The position numbers and the translations under genes are program-made. A DNA stretch of 64,000 nucleotides from Pseudoalteromonas nigrifaciens (GTDB lineage Bacteria; Pseudomonadota; Gammaproteobacteria; Enterobacterales; Alteromonadaceae), in the NCBI RefSeq assembly GCF_002221505.1, contig NZ_CP011036.1, positions 1,302,001 to 1,366,000 of the forward strand, given 5' to 3'. Below are positions 1-10,400 of the stretch, in pieces (position 1 is the first letter of the stretch; every line of letters begins with the position of its first letter). Below the pieces are notes generated by a model, which was not told where the DNA came from, made no database searches, and was given only the letters and a program-made list of their open reading frames with translations.

Positions 1-961
1 GCTAGGTATAGGTATTGGTGGTACGGCTGAAAAAGCGGCAGTAATGGCTAAAGAGTCGTTAATGGATCCGGTAGATATTCATGAATTAATGGAACGCGGT
101 GCAGAAACCACAGAAGAAAAGCTACGTTTAGAAATATTTGAACGTGCTAATAAATTAGGTATTGGCGCACAAGGCTTAGGCGGTTTAACAACGGTTGTTG
201 ATGTTAAAATTAAAACAGCACCAACGCATGCAGCGTCAAAACCGGTCGTGATGATCCCTAACTGTGCGGCTACTCGCCACGTACACTTTACCCTTGATGG
301 TTCAGGCCCAGCAAACCTAAAAGCACCTAAGTTAGAAGATTGGCCACAAGTAACCTTTGAAGTGGGCGAAGGCACACGTCGTGTTGATTTAAATACCTTG
401 ACCAAAAAAGATGTGCAAGAGTGGAAAATGGGTGAAACTGTTTTACTTTCGGGTACTATTTTAACGGGTCGAGATGCCGCGCATAAGCGTTTGCAAGACA
501 TGATCAACTCAGGCGAAGGTTTACCTAAAGGCGTAGATTTTGATAATAAATTTATTTATTACGTAGGCCCAGTAGATGCTGTACGTGACGAAGCAGTTGG
601 CCCAGCGGGTCCGACAACGGCTACGCGTATGGATAAATTTACCGATATGATGCTAGAAAAAACCGGTATTGTAGGCATGATAGGTAAAGCAGAGCGTGGC
701 CCTGCTACGGTTGAGTCTATTAAGCAGCATAAGTCAGTGTACTTAATGGCAGTTGGCGGCGCGGCGTATTTAGTATCTAAAGCAATTAAAAAAGCACGTG
801 TTGTTGCTTTCGAAGATTTAGGTATGGAAGCCATCTACGAGTTTGAAGTAGAAGATATGCCGGTAACAGTCGCTGTTGATAGCGAAGGTGCTAATGCGCA
901 TACGCAAGGCCCTGCAATTTGGAAAGCTAAAATTGAAGAGCTAGATAGCAAGCTAAAGTAA
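1..961 (+). CDS. Class I fumarate hydratase, C-terminal part (5' end outside window)
   Basis: Iron-sulfur class I fumarase, converting fumarate and malate in the TCA cycle in the cytoplasm. The frame is open from base 2, so about 319 C-terminal residues of a protein usually near 510-550 are present; internal ATGs such as that at 44 are not the real start. Family hallmarks seen are the N-terminal LGIGIGGTAEKA stretch, IPNCAATRHVHF with a cysteine of the type that ligates the 4Fe-4S cluster, the FTLDGSGPA loop, and the C-terminal tartrate-dehydratase beta-like domain with VGPAGPTTATRMD and AVGGAAYL. It resembles the FumA/FumB type rather than FumC. An intrinsic terminator follows 20 bases after the stop. 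Whether it is the only fumarase of this genome cannot be judged here. Confidence 0.95.
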   Translation, partial: LGIGIGGTAEKAAVMAKESLMDPVDIHELMERGAETTEEKLRLEIFERANKLGIGAQGLGGLTTVVDVKIKTAPTHAASKPVVMIPNCAATRHVHFTLDGSGPANLKAPKLEDWPQVTFEVGEGTRRVDLNTLTKKDVQEWKMGETVLLSGTILTGRDAAHKRLQDMINSGEGLPKGVDFDNKFIYYVGPVDAVRDEAVGPAGPTTATRMDKFTDMMLEKTGIVGMIGKAERGPATVESIKQHKSVYLMAVGGAAYLVSKAIKKARVVAFEDLGMEAIYEFEVEDMPVTVAVDSEGANAHTQGPAIWKAKIEELDSKLK

Positions 962-980
962 TCTAACTTACTAATATACA

Positions 981-1005
981 AAGCGAGCCCTGTGCTCGCT
1001 TTTTG
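981..1005 (+). terminator. Rho-independent terminator after the fumarase gene
   Basis: AAGCGAGC and GCTCGCTT form an 8-bp perfect stem (981-988 and 994-1001) with a short loop, followed by TTTTG. Confidence 0.9.
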
Positions 1006-1021
1006 TTTAACTTAAACTAAG

Positions 1022-1212
1022 TAACCTGATCTCTGGATAATAAAGCTATCTCAAGCAGCTATTTTCAGCGCTAACTGCGTTGAATTCACTTGCAATAGGC
1101 CAGCTATTGACGCGTGAATTCGTCTTGTTTTCACTGAAAATCTCTGGCTAGAGAAAATAAAGATAACTATGATTCAATACGTTAGTAAATCTCTTAACCA
1201 GAGTTCAGGTTA
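1022..1212. mobile_element. MITE-like inverted-repeat element, full copy
   Basis: The ends are near-perfect terminal inverted repeats: TAACCTGATCTCTGG at 1022-1036 and CCAGAGTTCAGGTTA at 1198-1212, with one mismatch. The interior is also largely self-complementary (ATTTTCAG against CTGAAAAT, GAATTCAC against GTGAATTC), so the 191-bp element could fold into a long hairpin. It has no coding capacity. A shorter derivative in the opposite orientation lies at 37,711-37,781 and shares a 36-base block with one mismatch. No clear target-site duplication was found. The mobilising transposase is not in the window. Confidence 0.7.
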
Positions 1213-1373
1213 AATAACCTGTTCTACTCCCCGTAATTTAATTTGCTTAGCAAAAGAGTGAACAGCTCTGACCAGTTCTCTTAAACCACCCCCTTTATAA
1301 GGCAAACCTATGTAGCATAAGCGTTTGCATATTATGCTTGCGTGTAATTTAAACTTTACAGTTATTAGTTGCG

Positions 1374-1387
1374 TTACGTTCACGTAA
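1374..1387. promoter_or_regulatory. LiuR-type operator upstream of leucine dehydrogenase
   Basis: TTACGTTCACGTAA is palindromic except for its two central bases. It matches what I recall as the binding site of LiuR, the MerR-family regulator of branched-chain amino acid degradation in Alteromonadales. It lies about 230 bases before the leucine dehydrogenase start, which fits a long leader or a promoter near 1,390. The assignment to LiuR is from memory of the motif and from the function of the downstream gene. Confidence 0.55.
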
Positions 1388-1613
1388 GCGTAAACCTTGC
1401 GGTGTTTGTTATTTTTAGCTTTTAATACTTGATTGCTTTACCTTTGTGGAATTTTTATGTGCACTTACCATTAAAGCTGGCTATTTAATTCAATGCTGTT
1501 TTGCGCTTGGGTTTATCCTCTCGTGGTATAGCGAAGCGTTATCCGAAGTGATAAAGTCTCGGCAATTTCATGCATGCATACCCTTTAGGGTTAACTATTT
1601 CGGAGTATTTAAA

Positions 1614-2654
1614 GTGGTTGTGTTTAATCAAGTTGAATTTGATAACCATGAACAAGTGGTTTTTTGTACTGATAAAGAGTCGGGTTTAAAAGCAATAATT
1701 GCGGTACATAATACTAACCTAGGTCCGGCAGTGGGCGGATGTAGAATGTGGGATTATGCAAATGATGAAGATGCAGTTTACGACGTGCTGCGTTTATCCA
1801 AAGGCATGACCTATAAAAATGCAGTTGCGCGCTTGCCATTTGGTGGCGGTAAATCTGTGATTATTGGTAATGCTAAAGAAATTAAATCTGAGCAATTATT
1901 CCGTGCTTTTGGTCGTCAATTAGAGCGATTAAACGGCAGCTACTATTCTGCTGAAGATGTAAATATCAACTGCGACGATGTTGCAATGATGAACAAAGAA
2001 ACCAGTTATGTACTTGGCCTTGAAGGCAAAAGTGGTAACCCATCACCATTTACAGCATACGGTACGTTTTTAGGTATAAAAGCGGCATTAAACCATCAGC
2101 GTGGTCATCAAAACTTTGCTGGTATTAAAGTAGCAGTACAAGGGTTAGGGACTGTTGCTTATACTTTATGTAAGCATTTGTCAGAGGCGGGCGCTGAGCT
2201 ATATGTTACTGATATTAACCAAGCAGCAATTGACCGTGTTGTTAATGAGTTTGGTGCTACAGCCGTTGGCATTGACGAAATTTACGATTTAGACGTAGAC
2301 GTGTACGCACCTTGTGCACTAGGTGCAACTATAAACGATGCAACTATACCGCGCCTTAAAGCTACTATAATTGCAGGCTGTGCCAATAACCAGTTGGCAC
2401 AATCGCGCCATGGTGAAATTATTCGTGAGAAAGGTATTTTATATGCACCAGATTACGTAATTAACGCCGGTGGTATTATTAATGTTTATTATGAAACGCT
2501 ACCAGAAGGGTACAGTGCTGCTGCGTCAAATAAACATGTTGAAGGTATTTTTGATACCCTAACTGAAATTTTTGCGCGTAGTGAAAAAGAGCAAAAATCT
2601 ACGCATTTAATTGCTGATGAGCTTGCACAAGAGATCCTTAAAAACGGTCTTTAA
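1614..2654 (+). CDS. Leucine dehydrogenase (Glu/Leu/Phe/Val dehydrogenase family)
   Basis: NAD-dependent oxidative deamination of leucine and other branched-chain amino acids to the 2-oxo acids, the first step of their degradation. The N-terminal dimerisation and catalytic domain has NLGPAVGGCRMW and the substrate-binding lysine motif PFGGGKSVI. The Rossmann domain has VQGLGTVAYTL, followed by APCALGATIN and GCANNQL. The frame is open upstream to 1446, but a GGAG ribosome site at 1602-1605 sits 8 bases before the GTG at 1614. Starting there gives 346 residues, the usual family length, and removes a leader with no family similarity. It is followed by a strong terminator and preceded by a LiuR-like operator, so it is probably a single-gene unit induced by branched-chain amino acids. 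Confidence 0.93.
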   Translation: MVVFNQVEFDNHEQVVFCTDKESGLKAIIAVHNTNLGPAVGGCRMWDYANDEDAVYDVLRLSKGMTYKNAVARLPFGGGKSVIIGNAKEIKSEQLFRAFGRQLERLNGSYYSAEDVNINCDDVAMMNKETSYVLGLEGKSGNPSPFTAYGTFLGIKAALNHQRGHQNFAGIKVAVQGLGTVAYTLCKHLSEAGAELYVTDINQAAIDRVVNEFGATAVGIDEIYDLDVDVYAPCALGATINDATIPRLKATIIAGCANNQLAQSRHGEIIREKGILYAPDYVINAGGIINVYYETLPEGYSAAASNKHVEGIFDTLTEIFARSEKEQKSTHLIADELAQEILKNGL

Positions 2655-2683
2655 TCGGCTAAATAAGTTAACCGTAAATATTA

Positions 2684-2710
2684 GGGCGTGCAATTGCACG
2701 CCTTTTTTTT
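2684..2710 (+). terminator. Rho-independent terminator after leucine dehydrogenase
   Basis: A perfect palindrome GGCGTGCAATTGCACGCC at 2685-2702 is followed by eight T. Confidence 0.93.
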
Positions 2711-2756
2711 GTTTATACGTTAAACTTAATTTTTTATTTTATGTGTTTATTTATCT

Positions 2757-3416
2757 ATGTCTTCTTCGCCTGTTTCTATGCAGCCTATTGATTTTGATAG
2801 CTGGCCCCGTAAACAACATTTTGAGTTGTTTAAACACTTTTCTCAACCTTACTTTAATGTGTGTGTACAGCTAAACGCGAAGGCCTTATATAATTACTGT
2901 AAAGCGCATCAGCTGTCTTTTTTTCAGGCCTATACTTATGCCACACTTAAAGCGTGCCATGCGTACCCGCCAATTATGCTGCGTATTATTAATGATAAGC
3001 CATGGCTACTAAGTAACACCCGCGCTAGTGTGGTTGAGCTGGCAGCAGATGACTCGTTCAGGTTTAGTTACTTTAGTGATAAGGCCAACTTTACTGAGTT
3101 TGCCGTGCATGCCAGCGCAGTTAGTTTTAATGCTAAATCGCAGCCTTTATTTTCTGACGCCTTTGCACAAACCGAAGGGCAGGCCGACTTAATTCATATT
3201 TCGGTATTACCTTGGCTAAATTTTAGTGCTTTTTCGCATGCGTTTAGTGAAGGGAAATGTTTAGGGATCCCTAAATTTGTATTTGGTCAGCTTAATAAAC
3301 AGCAGCAAACTATGCCCTTAGCTATTGATGTACATCACTCTTTAATGGATGGTTTACACGTAGCAAAGTTTATAAACATTTTACAAGATACATTTGATAA
3401 CTTTTGTAAAGATTAG
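2757..3416 (+). CDS. Chloramphenicol acetyltransferase-like (CAT-fold) protein
   Basis: 219 residues, the length of classical CAT enzymes. Near residue 190 it has IDVHHSLMDGLHVAKF, which corresponds to the CAT catalytic motif HHxxxDGxH, where the second His is the general base. Other family features are the early FDxxxWPRKxHFELF stretch and FSQPYFNVCVQL. It should transfer an acetyl or other acyl group from CoA in the cytoplasm, and it would form a trimer if it follows the family. Chromosomal homologues are common in marine gammaproteobacteria and many do not give chloramphenicol resistance, so the substrate is unknown. No strong ribosome site precedes the ATG at 2757; the ATG at 2778 is an alternative start. 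Confidence 0.75.
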   Translation: MSSSPVSMQPIDFDSWPRKQHFELFKHFSQPYFNVCVQLNAKALYNYCKAHQLSFFQAYTYATLKACHAYPPIMLRIINDKPWLLSNTRASVVELAADDSFRFSYFSDKANFTEFAVHASAVSFNAKSQPLFSDAFAQTEGQADLIHISVLPWLNFSAFSHAFSEGKCLGIPKFVFGQLNKQQQTMPLAIDVHHSLMDGLHVAKFINILQDTFDNFCKD

Positions 3417-3552
3417 TTAATGAAATGCTACTGCAGGCTGTGGTAGTATTTTCTTAGTTTAGCTGGTTTTGGTTGGTTTTTAATCACTTAGGATTGCGTT
3501 AAATTTAGTGGGTAATACTAATTAATCAATAATAATTATAAAGGTCGCAGTG

Positions 3553-6441
3553 ATGAAGCATTTAGGGATTTTATGTGTATTTTTCGTCATGTTCACGTGT
3601 CAGGTGCAGTCACAAACTCGTTTACCTTTAAGTGATTATTTTTTTGAAACATGGAATACCCGCTCAGGCCTGCCTCACAATAGTATTAATAGCTTAGCGC
3701 AAACTCAAGACGGTTATTTATGGATAGCAACATGGGAGGGTTTAGCGCGCTTTAATGGCCAAGAATTTAAACTATTTACTCGCGCTGAAATAAATAATCT
3801 TCCCGACTCAGGGCTTCGTGCACTTACTCCTACCGATGACGGCGGCTTATTAATAGCCGGTTCAAGAGGTGGTATCAGCTTATATCAATATAGACAGTGG
3901 AATACTCAGCCGAGTGCCTCAGCTATGGTTAATCACATAATTAAAAGTAACGATGACGGGTTTTGGCTGGCATTAGAAAACGATGGCGTATTTTACCGCG
4001 GGGCTAATAGTAAACACGATCAGGCCATTGTTCATAATGTTAGCGCCTATCGTGTGCTCGAGGATGCCAATGGCGTTATTTGGGCTGCTACTAGCGATGG
4101 TTTATATAAAATTGTTGATCAGCAAGCAAGCTTAATAACAGCCGATGATGGGCTACCCAATGCAGCAGTTTATACTCTACTACTTACTCGCCAAGGGAAA
4201 TTAATTATTGGCAGTGAGCGCGGCGCTTATATTCTCAAAGACGCAGTATTTACTGCCATCCATCCACAGCTTAGTGTCGAGTCTATTTCTAGTTTATTAG
4301 AAGATAACCACGGTGATTTATGGTTTGGCACTATTAATAAAGGTATTTTTCGACTCAGTGTGGCTGGGCTTGAGCAATTAGATGCGAAAGGCGGACTCCC
4401 TGCTAATAGAATATTGTCTTTATTACAAGATAGAGAAAACAGTATTTGGGTGGGCACTAATGCCGGGCTGTTTAGATTAAGGGAGGCGCCATTTACCGCC
4501 TGGACTACTAAGCGGGGTTTAGCTGGGGATTACGTGCGAACGGTATTATCGCACTCCGATGGTAGCTTATGGGTAGGGAGTAGTGCCGGCCTTAACAAAA
4601 TTAAAAATAATAATGTAACTCAAATAGAAGGTGCTAAAGAAGGTTCTCCCTATTCGGTATTGAGTTTACTGGAGGGCGAGGATGGCGATGTATGGATAGG
4701 CACTTATACATCGGGTGTATTAAAGGTCAGTAATAATAAAATAACGCCTTATTTAAATCGTAGTAATGGCCTTGGGAGTAACGAAGTAAGAGGGCTATTA
4801 CTCGATTCCAAACAGCGATTATGGATCGGCTCTGCTATGGGGTTAACGCGAGTTGAAAAAGATGGCTCATTAGTGCAATTTACCAATGAAAAAGAGCTGC
4901 CTAGCGGTTTTATTTTAGCACTCAGTGAAGATAACAAAGGCAATGTTTGGATTGGCACCGGCAATGGGGTTGTGGTGTTTAATATACTAACTGAGCAATT
5001 TAGTGCTATAAGCTTTCCAGCGCAATTTGCTGCCGAGTATGGATTTGGTTTTTATTTTGATGACGACTACACATGGATGACGACAGATCGTGGATTAATG
5101 CGCTATGAGCACAGTGCAGGCAAAATGGCTATTTTAGGGCGGGAGCAAGGGCTGCCAGTCGATAAGTTATTTCAAATTGTGGCTCATAAAGATTCATTTT
5201 GGTTATCGAGTAACCGCGGGGTTATTCAGGTTGATCGCCAGCACGTTAATCATGTTCTTGATGAAAAACAAAAAAATATAAATATTCCACTCGTATTTCA
5301 ACTTTATGACGAGGGCGATGGCATGCTCAGTGCACAAGTTAATGGCGGCTCGACCCCATCAGCAACAGTGCATAAAGATGGCACCATTTGGTTTGCTACT
5401 GCAAAAGGAGTAAGCGCGCTAAAACCTGAGTTATTGCAAGCATCAAGCAAAGTAGATTTGCCTACTATGATTGAGAGCTTTAGCGTTAACGGCAGAGCAA
5501 CAGCGCTCCCATTAGATGGTGAAACAGTATTATTGCCGCCTAATGTTTCAAGATTATCTTTTCAGTATGCGGGTTTGAGTTTTATTATGCCGCAGCGTTT
5601 AAGTTTTCAAACACAGTTAGAAGGTTTTAATAAAGAGTGGGTAAACCGCCAGCACATGACAGGTGCAGAATACACCAACTTACCTGCAGGTAAGTATACG
5701 TTTAAGGTGCGCGCCGGTTATCCAAATACACAATGGCAGCAAAATGAGCAAGAAATTCGCTTTGTAATTCAAGCACATTACTGGCAAAAGTTGAGCTTTA
5801 AATTAATGCTGTTTTTTACTTTTTTAGTCACTATATATGCTATTTATAAGTACCGCTTATATCATTATAAAAAAGTAGAGGCAGAGCTAACTAAACGAGT
5901 AGAAAAGCAAACACAGGACCTTCAAGAACAGGCAAACGCCTTTGCTTATCAAGCCACTCACGACCAACTTACTGATATGCCAAACCGGCGCGCTTTCGAT
6001 AGTTGGTTAGCAGCAAATTTTGCCACTTATAAGCAGCAAAATAAAATATTAGCTATTGCTATCATGGATATAGATCACTTTAAGCGGGTGAACGATGGCT
6101 GGTCACATATTGTTGGCGATAAAGTTATTTGTGAAATAGCCAAAATACTCAAATCGCATTGCGAAGGTGAGCAGCAAGTAGCTCGCTGGGGCGGGGAGGA
6201 ATTTACCTTAGTGTTTCCTAACAAAACTGCAGCAGAAGCAAAACTCATGTGTGAACTATTACGGGAAGAAATTGCAAATAACGATTTTTCAGTAATTGCT
6301 GCTGGGCTGCATCAAGTAACCGCGAGTTTTGGTGTTTCTGATTCTAATAATATAGACGATTACGACCGACTTTTATCAGGAGCCGATCAGGCATTATACA
6401 AAGCCAAAAACGGTGGCCGTAATCGCACCGAAATCATGTAA
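3553..6441 (+). CDS. Membrane sensor diguanylate cyclase with two-component-regulator propeller
   Basis: Makes cyclic di-GMP in response to a periplasmic signal. Order: signal peptide (about 1-22); a long series of 40-residue Reg_prop blades with LWIGT or VWIGT motifs (about 25-630) forming one or two beta-propellers; a Y_Y_Y domain (about 655-745, with AGKYTFKVRAG); one membrane segment (about 750-772); a short coiled coil; and a GGDEF domain with an intact GGEEF catalytic loop near residue 880. No RxxD inhibitory site precedes GGEEF, so simple product inhibition at the I-site is unlikely. GTG at 3550 and ATG at 3553 are both possible starts; AAAGG 8 bases upstream favours the ATG. The architecture is that of sensors of extracellular sugars or degradation products; the ligand is unknown. 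Confidence 0.92.
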   Translation: MKHLGILCVFFVMFTCQVQSQTRLPLSDYFFETWNTRSGLPHNSINSLAQTQDGYLWIATWEGLARFNGQEFKLFTRAEINNLPDSGLRALTPTDDGGLLIAGSRGGISLYQYRQWNTQPSASAMVNHIIKSNDDGFWLALENDGVFYRGANSKHDQAIVHNVSAYRVLEDANGVIWAATSDGLYKIVDQQASLITADDGLPNAAVYTLLLTRQGKLIIGSERGAYILKDAVFTAIHPQLSVESISSLLEDNHGDLWFGTINKGIFRLSVAGLEQLDAKGGLPANRILSLLQDRENSIWVGTNAGLFRLREAPFTAWTTKRGLAGDYVRTVLSHSDGSLWVGSSAGLNKIKNNNVTQIEGAKEGSPYSVLSLLEGEDGDVWIGTYTSGVLKVSNNKITPYLNRSNGLGSNEVRGLLLDSKQRLWIGSAMGLTRVEKDGSLVQFTNEKELPSGFILALSEDNKGNVWIGTGNGVVVFNILTEQFSAISFPAQFAAEYGFGFYFDDDYTWMTTDRGLMRYEHSAGKMAILGREQGLPVDKLFQIVAHKDSFWLSSNRGVIQVDRQHVNHVLDEKQKNINIPLVFQLYDEGDGMLSAQVNGGSTPSATVHKDGTIWFATAKGVSALKPELLQASSKVDLPTMIESFSVNGRATALPLDGETVLLPPNVSRLSFQYAGLSFIMPQRLSFQTQLEGFNKEWVNRQHMTGAEYTNLPAGKYTFKVRAGYPNTQWQQNEQEIRFVIQAHYWQKLSFKLMLFFTFLVTIYAIYKYRLYHYKKVEAELTKRVEKQTQDLQEQANAFAYQATHDQLTDMPNRRAFDSWLAANFATYKQQNKILAIAIMDIDHFKRVNDGWSHIVGDKVICEIAKILKSHCEGEQQVARWGGEEFTLVFPNKTAAEAKLMCELLREEIANNDFSVIAAGLHQVTASFGVSDSNNIDDYDRLLSGADQALYKAKNGGRNRTEIM

Positions 6442-6499
6442 TTGAAAAGTGCCTCAGTCGCACACATATAGAGAGTATACATTGAGCGAAGGCATCAGC

Positions 6500-7324
6500 A
6501 TGATAAATGGATTGTTAATTGTTATCTTAATTATTTTTGTGGTTATTTTTTGGCGTTGGCCAGCTATTCAAAATAGATTATGGCAACGTAAATATAAAAC
6601 TCTTGAGCTTAATTCGCAGCAAAAAGATATTTTACTGCGTTGTATGCCTATTTATAAAAAAATGACCGATGCTGATAGAGCAAAGTTAGAGCGTCATATT
6701 ATGTGGTTTTTAAGTGAAAAGCGCTTTGTAGGGTGCGATGGCTTAAAACTAACAGGTGCAATGAAGCTAATTGTAGCAGCCGATGCCTGCTTGCTTGTGC
6801 TCAATAAACCTTGGCCACTTTACAAAAATGTAAAAGAAATACTCCTCTATCCAAGTGCTTATTATGCGCCGCAGTTAACGCGTGATAGCGCTGGCTTAGT
6901 TAGCTATCATAATGCAATTAGGCTAGGTGAGTCGTGGCCAGGTGGTACATTAGTACTCAGTTGGCACGACGTTCTTGAGGGAAATAGATTACCCAGTGAT
7001 GGCCATAATTTAGTGTTTCATGAATTTGCGCATCAGCTAGATCAAGAAACCGGCAAAACAACCGGTACGCCGTTACTTAAAACAGCAGCCGAGTATAAAG
7101 AATGGGGGCGTGTATTTAGTCGTGCCTTTAACCAGTTAAAAAGTCATGTTGCTTATAGTATGGAGCATGTTATTCATAGTTATGGCGCGACTAATGAGGC
7201 TGAGTTTTTTGCGGTGATCACCGAAACCTTTTTAGAGAAGCCGGCAGAACTGCGCCGATATGACCCTGAAATTTATCGCTTGCTGGTGGACTATTATCAA
7301 TTTGACCCTATAGTCTGGCATTAA
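6500..7324 (+). CDS. mtfA: MtfA-type zinc peptidase (M90 family)
   Basis: The zinc-binding motif HEFAH lies in the context VFHEFAHQLDQETG, with the downstream family segment TNEAEFFAVITETFLEKP that contributes the third ligand and the Glu. 274 residues, close to E. coli MtfA (265), which links to the glucose phosphotransferase system by binding Mlc and has aminopeptidase activity. The N-terminus is a hydrophobic segment (LLIVILIIFVVIFW), so this protein is probably membrane-anchored. GAAGG 7 bases before the ATG at 6500 supports this start over one at 6449. It begins 58 bases after the diguanylate cyclase stop and may be cotranscribed with it. Confidence 0.88.
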   Translation: MINGLLIVILIIFVVIFWRWPAIQNRLWQRKYKTLELNSQQKDILLRCMPIYKKMTDADRAKLERHIMWFLSEKRFVGCDGLKLTGAMKLIVAADACLLVLNKPWPLYKNVKEILLYPSAYYAPQLTRDSAGLVSYHNAIRLGESWPGGTLVLSWHDVLEGNRLPSDGHNLVFHEFAHQLDQETGKTTGTPLLKTAAEYKEWGRVFSRAFNQLKSHVAYSMEHVIHSYGATNEAEFFAVITETFLEKPAELRRYDPEIYRLLVDYYQFDPIVWH

Positions 7325-7423
7325 TTTACGGCATTTCATCTTATAACGCTGGCAACTTGTCGGCGTTTTTGTTGCAATCATGTAAGAGAGTTACATAGAG
7401 CAACAATAATAAGTGAGAATTGC

Positions 7424-10400
7424 ATGAAAAAAATGCTGCAAACGGTGCTAGCTTTATCTGTGTCATTGGCACTAGGCAACGCACAAGCCCAACAAGACGA
7501 TGAGCCAAAATGGCAAGTAGATTCACCCAAAGGGCAATTTGTAGATGCCACCATTAGTGTTGATCAAGGCACATGGATGAACCTAGATATTAGCCCTGAT
7601 GGTAAAACACTGGTGTTTGATTTGCTTGGCGATATTTATACTATGCCAATAAGTGGTGGCAGTGCCACACAACTTACCTCAGATATTGCATGGCAAATGC
7701 AACCGCGCTTTAGCCCAAATGGTAAACACATTGCTTTTACCTCAGATCAAGGTGGCGGCGATAATATTTGGATTATGGATTTAAACGGCGAAAACCAAAG
7801 TGCAGTAACCGACGAAACCTTTCGCTTATTAAACAGCCCTGCATGGAGTCCTGATGGCGACTACCTAGTTGCACGTAAACACTTTACCGCAAGTCGCTCA
7901 TTAGGGGCAGGCGAAGTATGGCTTTATCATAAAGCGGGTGGTAAAGGAGTACAGCTTACCAAGCGAGCTGACGATCAAAAAGATTTGGGTGAGCCGATGT
8001 TTTCGCCCGATGGTCGTTATGTGTACTTTTCGCATGATGCAACACCAGGTAAAACCTTTCACTATTCAAAAGACTCTGTAGCGGGAATTTATAAAATAAA
8101 ACGTTACGACCGTGAAACCGGCGAAATTGAAACGGTGATTAGTGGCATGGGGGGCGCAATAAGACCAACCCCCTCACCCGATGGTAAAAAGCTTGCTTAT
8201 ATAAAGCGTGACGACTTTCAAACTAGCCTGTATTTATACGACTTAACTAGCGGTGAGCACACTAAACTGTACGATAAGTTAGAGCGTGATATGCAAGAAA
8301 CTTGGGCTATTCATGGTGTTTACCCCACGATTGCTTGGACGCCAGATAATCAACAACTGGTATTTTGGGCTGGTGGCACAATACATAAACTCGATGTTAG
8401 CGATAAATCGGTAGAAACCATTGCTTTTAAAGTACAAACCACTAAAAAAATTCAAAAAGCAGTGCGTTTTACTCAAAACCTCGATACTGATGAGTTTGAT
8501 GTAAAAATGCTGCGTAACGTACAAATTAGCCCCGATGGTGAAACGGCTATTTTTGAAGCGTTAGGACACATTTATAAACGTGATTTAGAATCAGGTAAAA
8601 TTAAGCGTTTAACCAAACAAACCGATCATTACGAGTTATTTGCGCAGTACTCGCGCGATGGCAAAAAAATAGTGTACACCACGTGGGACGATAACGAGCA
8701 AGGTCAAGTACGTGTGGTTTCTGCGAGCAGTGGCCGTGGTGACACCATAACTGAGCAACCGGGTAAGTACGTTGAGCCTACCTTTAGCCCAGACGGTAAA
8801 ACAGTGGTTTATCGCAAAGCCACCGGTGGCAGTATTTTAAACCCTAAGTGGTCACTAAACCCAGGAGTTTACAGCGTAAGTACTAAAGGCGGCAAAAGTG
8901 AGTTAATTTCAAAAAATGGCTATCAGCCACAGTTTGGCGCAGCTAACGATCGAGTGTACATCATGAGCCCGTGGCCAAAACCAACGCTGAGTGTAGTAGA
9001 GCTTGATACTAAAAAAGTGCGTAAGCTTTACGAATCTGAGCATGCCACCGAATTTAGAGTATCGCCAGATGGCCAATATCTTGCGTTTGCTGAGCGCTTT
9101 AAAGTATTTGTAACACCGTTTGTAGAAAACGGTAAAACGCTTAATATTAGCCCTACAGACAACCAATTTCCTATTGAGCAGTTATCTGTTCGTGCGGGAG
9201 AAAATATTAGCTGGAGCGCTAATAGCAATAAACTGTATTGGACTTTAGGTCCTGAGCTTTATCATGCCAGCCTTGAGGGTATGTTTGCTATTAATAAAGC
9301 TGACGATAAAGACTTTAAAGTAAAAAGTGGCGATAACATTAGTTTTAGTAAAAAAATGGCTGAGCCAAAGGGCATGATAGCTCTAACGGGCGCTAAAATT
9401 ATTACTATGGATGGCGAAAAAGTTATTGAAAATGGTGTGATTATCACCGATGGTAAGCATATAAAAGCCATTGGTACAGCCGCTGAAGTAAGCATTCCCA
9501 AAGGTGCTAAAGTAGTTGATGTAACGGGCAAAACGATTATGCCGGGGATAGTCGACGCCCACGCACATGGCTCGCAAGCAAGTGATGAAATTATTCCACA
9601 ACAAAACTGGAAAAACTTTGCAGGGCTTGCATTAGGTGTAACTACAATTCACGACCCATCAAACGACACCTCTGAAATATTCACCGCCAGTGAAATGCAA
9701 AAAGCAGGCATGATAGTTGGCCCACGTATATTCTCTACCGGTACTATTTTGTATGGCGCCAATATGCCAGGGTATACCTCGCATATTGACTCGTTAGATG
9801 ATGCTAAATTTCATTTAGAGCGTTTAAAAAAGGTTGGCGCGTTTAGTGTTAAATCGTACAACCAACCACGTCGCGAGCAACGCCAGCAAGTAATAGAAGC
9901 GGGGCGTGAACTGCAAATGATGGTAGTACCCGAAGGTGGCTCATTACTACAACATAACCTAAGTATGATAGTAGATGGGCATACAGGCATTGAGCATTCA
10001 ATTCCGGTAGAGCATATTTACGACGATATAAAACAGCTGTGGTCACAAAGTGATGTAGGTTATACACCAACGCTTGTTGTAGCCTATGGCGGTATTTGGG
10101 GCGAAAATTACTGGTACGATAAAACGGATGTGTGGAATCACCCACGGTTAAGTAAATTTGTGCCTAAAAACCAATTATTACCGCGCTCAATGCGCCGCGT
10201 TAAAGCACCCGAGCATCACTATAACCATTTTAACAATGCCCGCGTAGCTGCTGAGCTGCAAGACCTAGGTGTACTAGTTAACTTAGGAGCGCATGGCCAA
10301 CGTGAAGGTTTAGGTGCGCACTGGGAAATGTGGATGTTTGCCCAAGGTGGCATGACCCCACTTGAAGCAATTAGAGCCTCTACACTCGATCCAGCTAAGT

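Noticed and set aside
1446..1613. N-terminal extension of leucine dehydrogenase
   Set aside because: 57 extra residues without family similarity; the GGAG-GTG pair at 1,602-1,616 gives the normal length.
4571..4578. GGGTAGGG, a KOPS match in the host diguanylate cyclase gene
   Set aside because: Single 8-mers with one free base occur by chance in a window of this size; no skew can be judged here.
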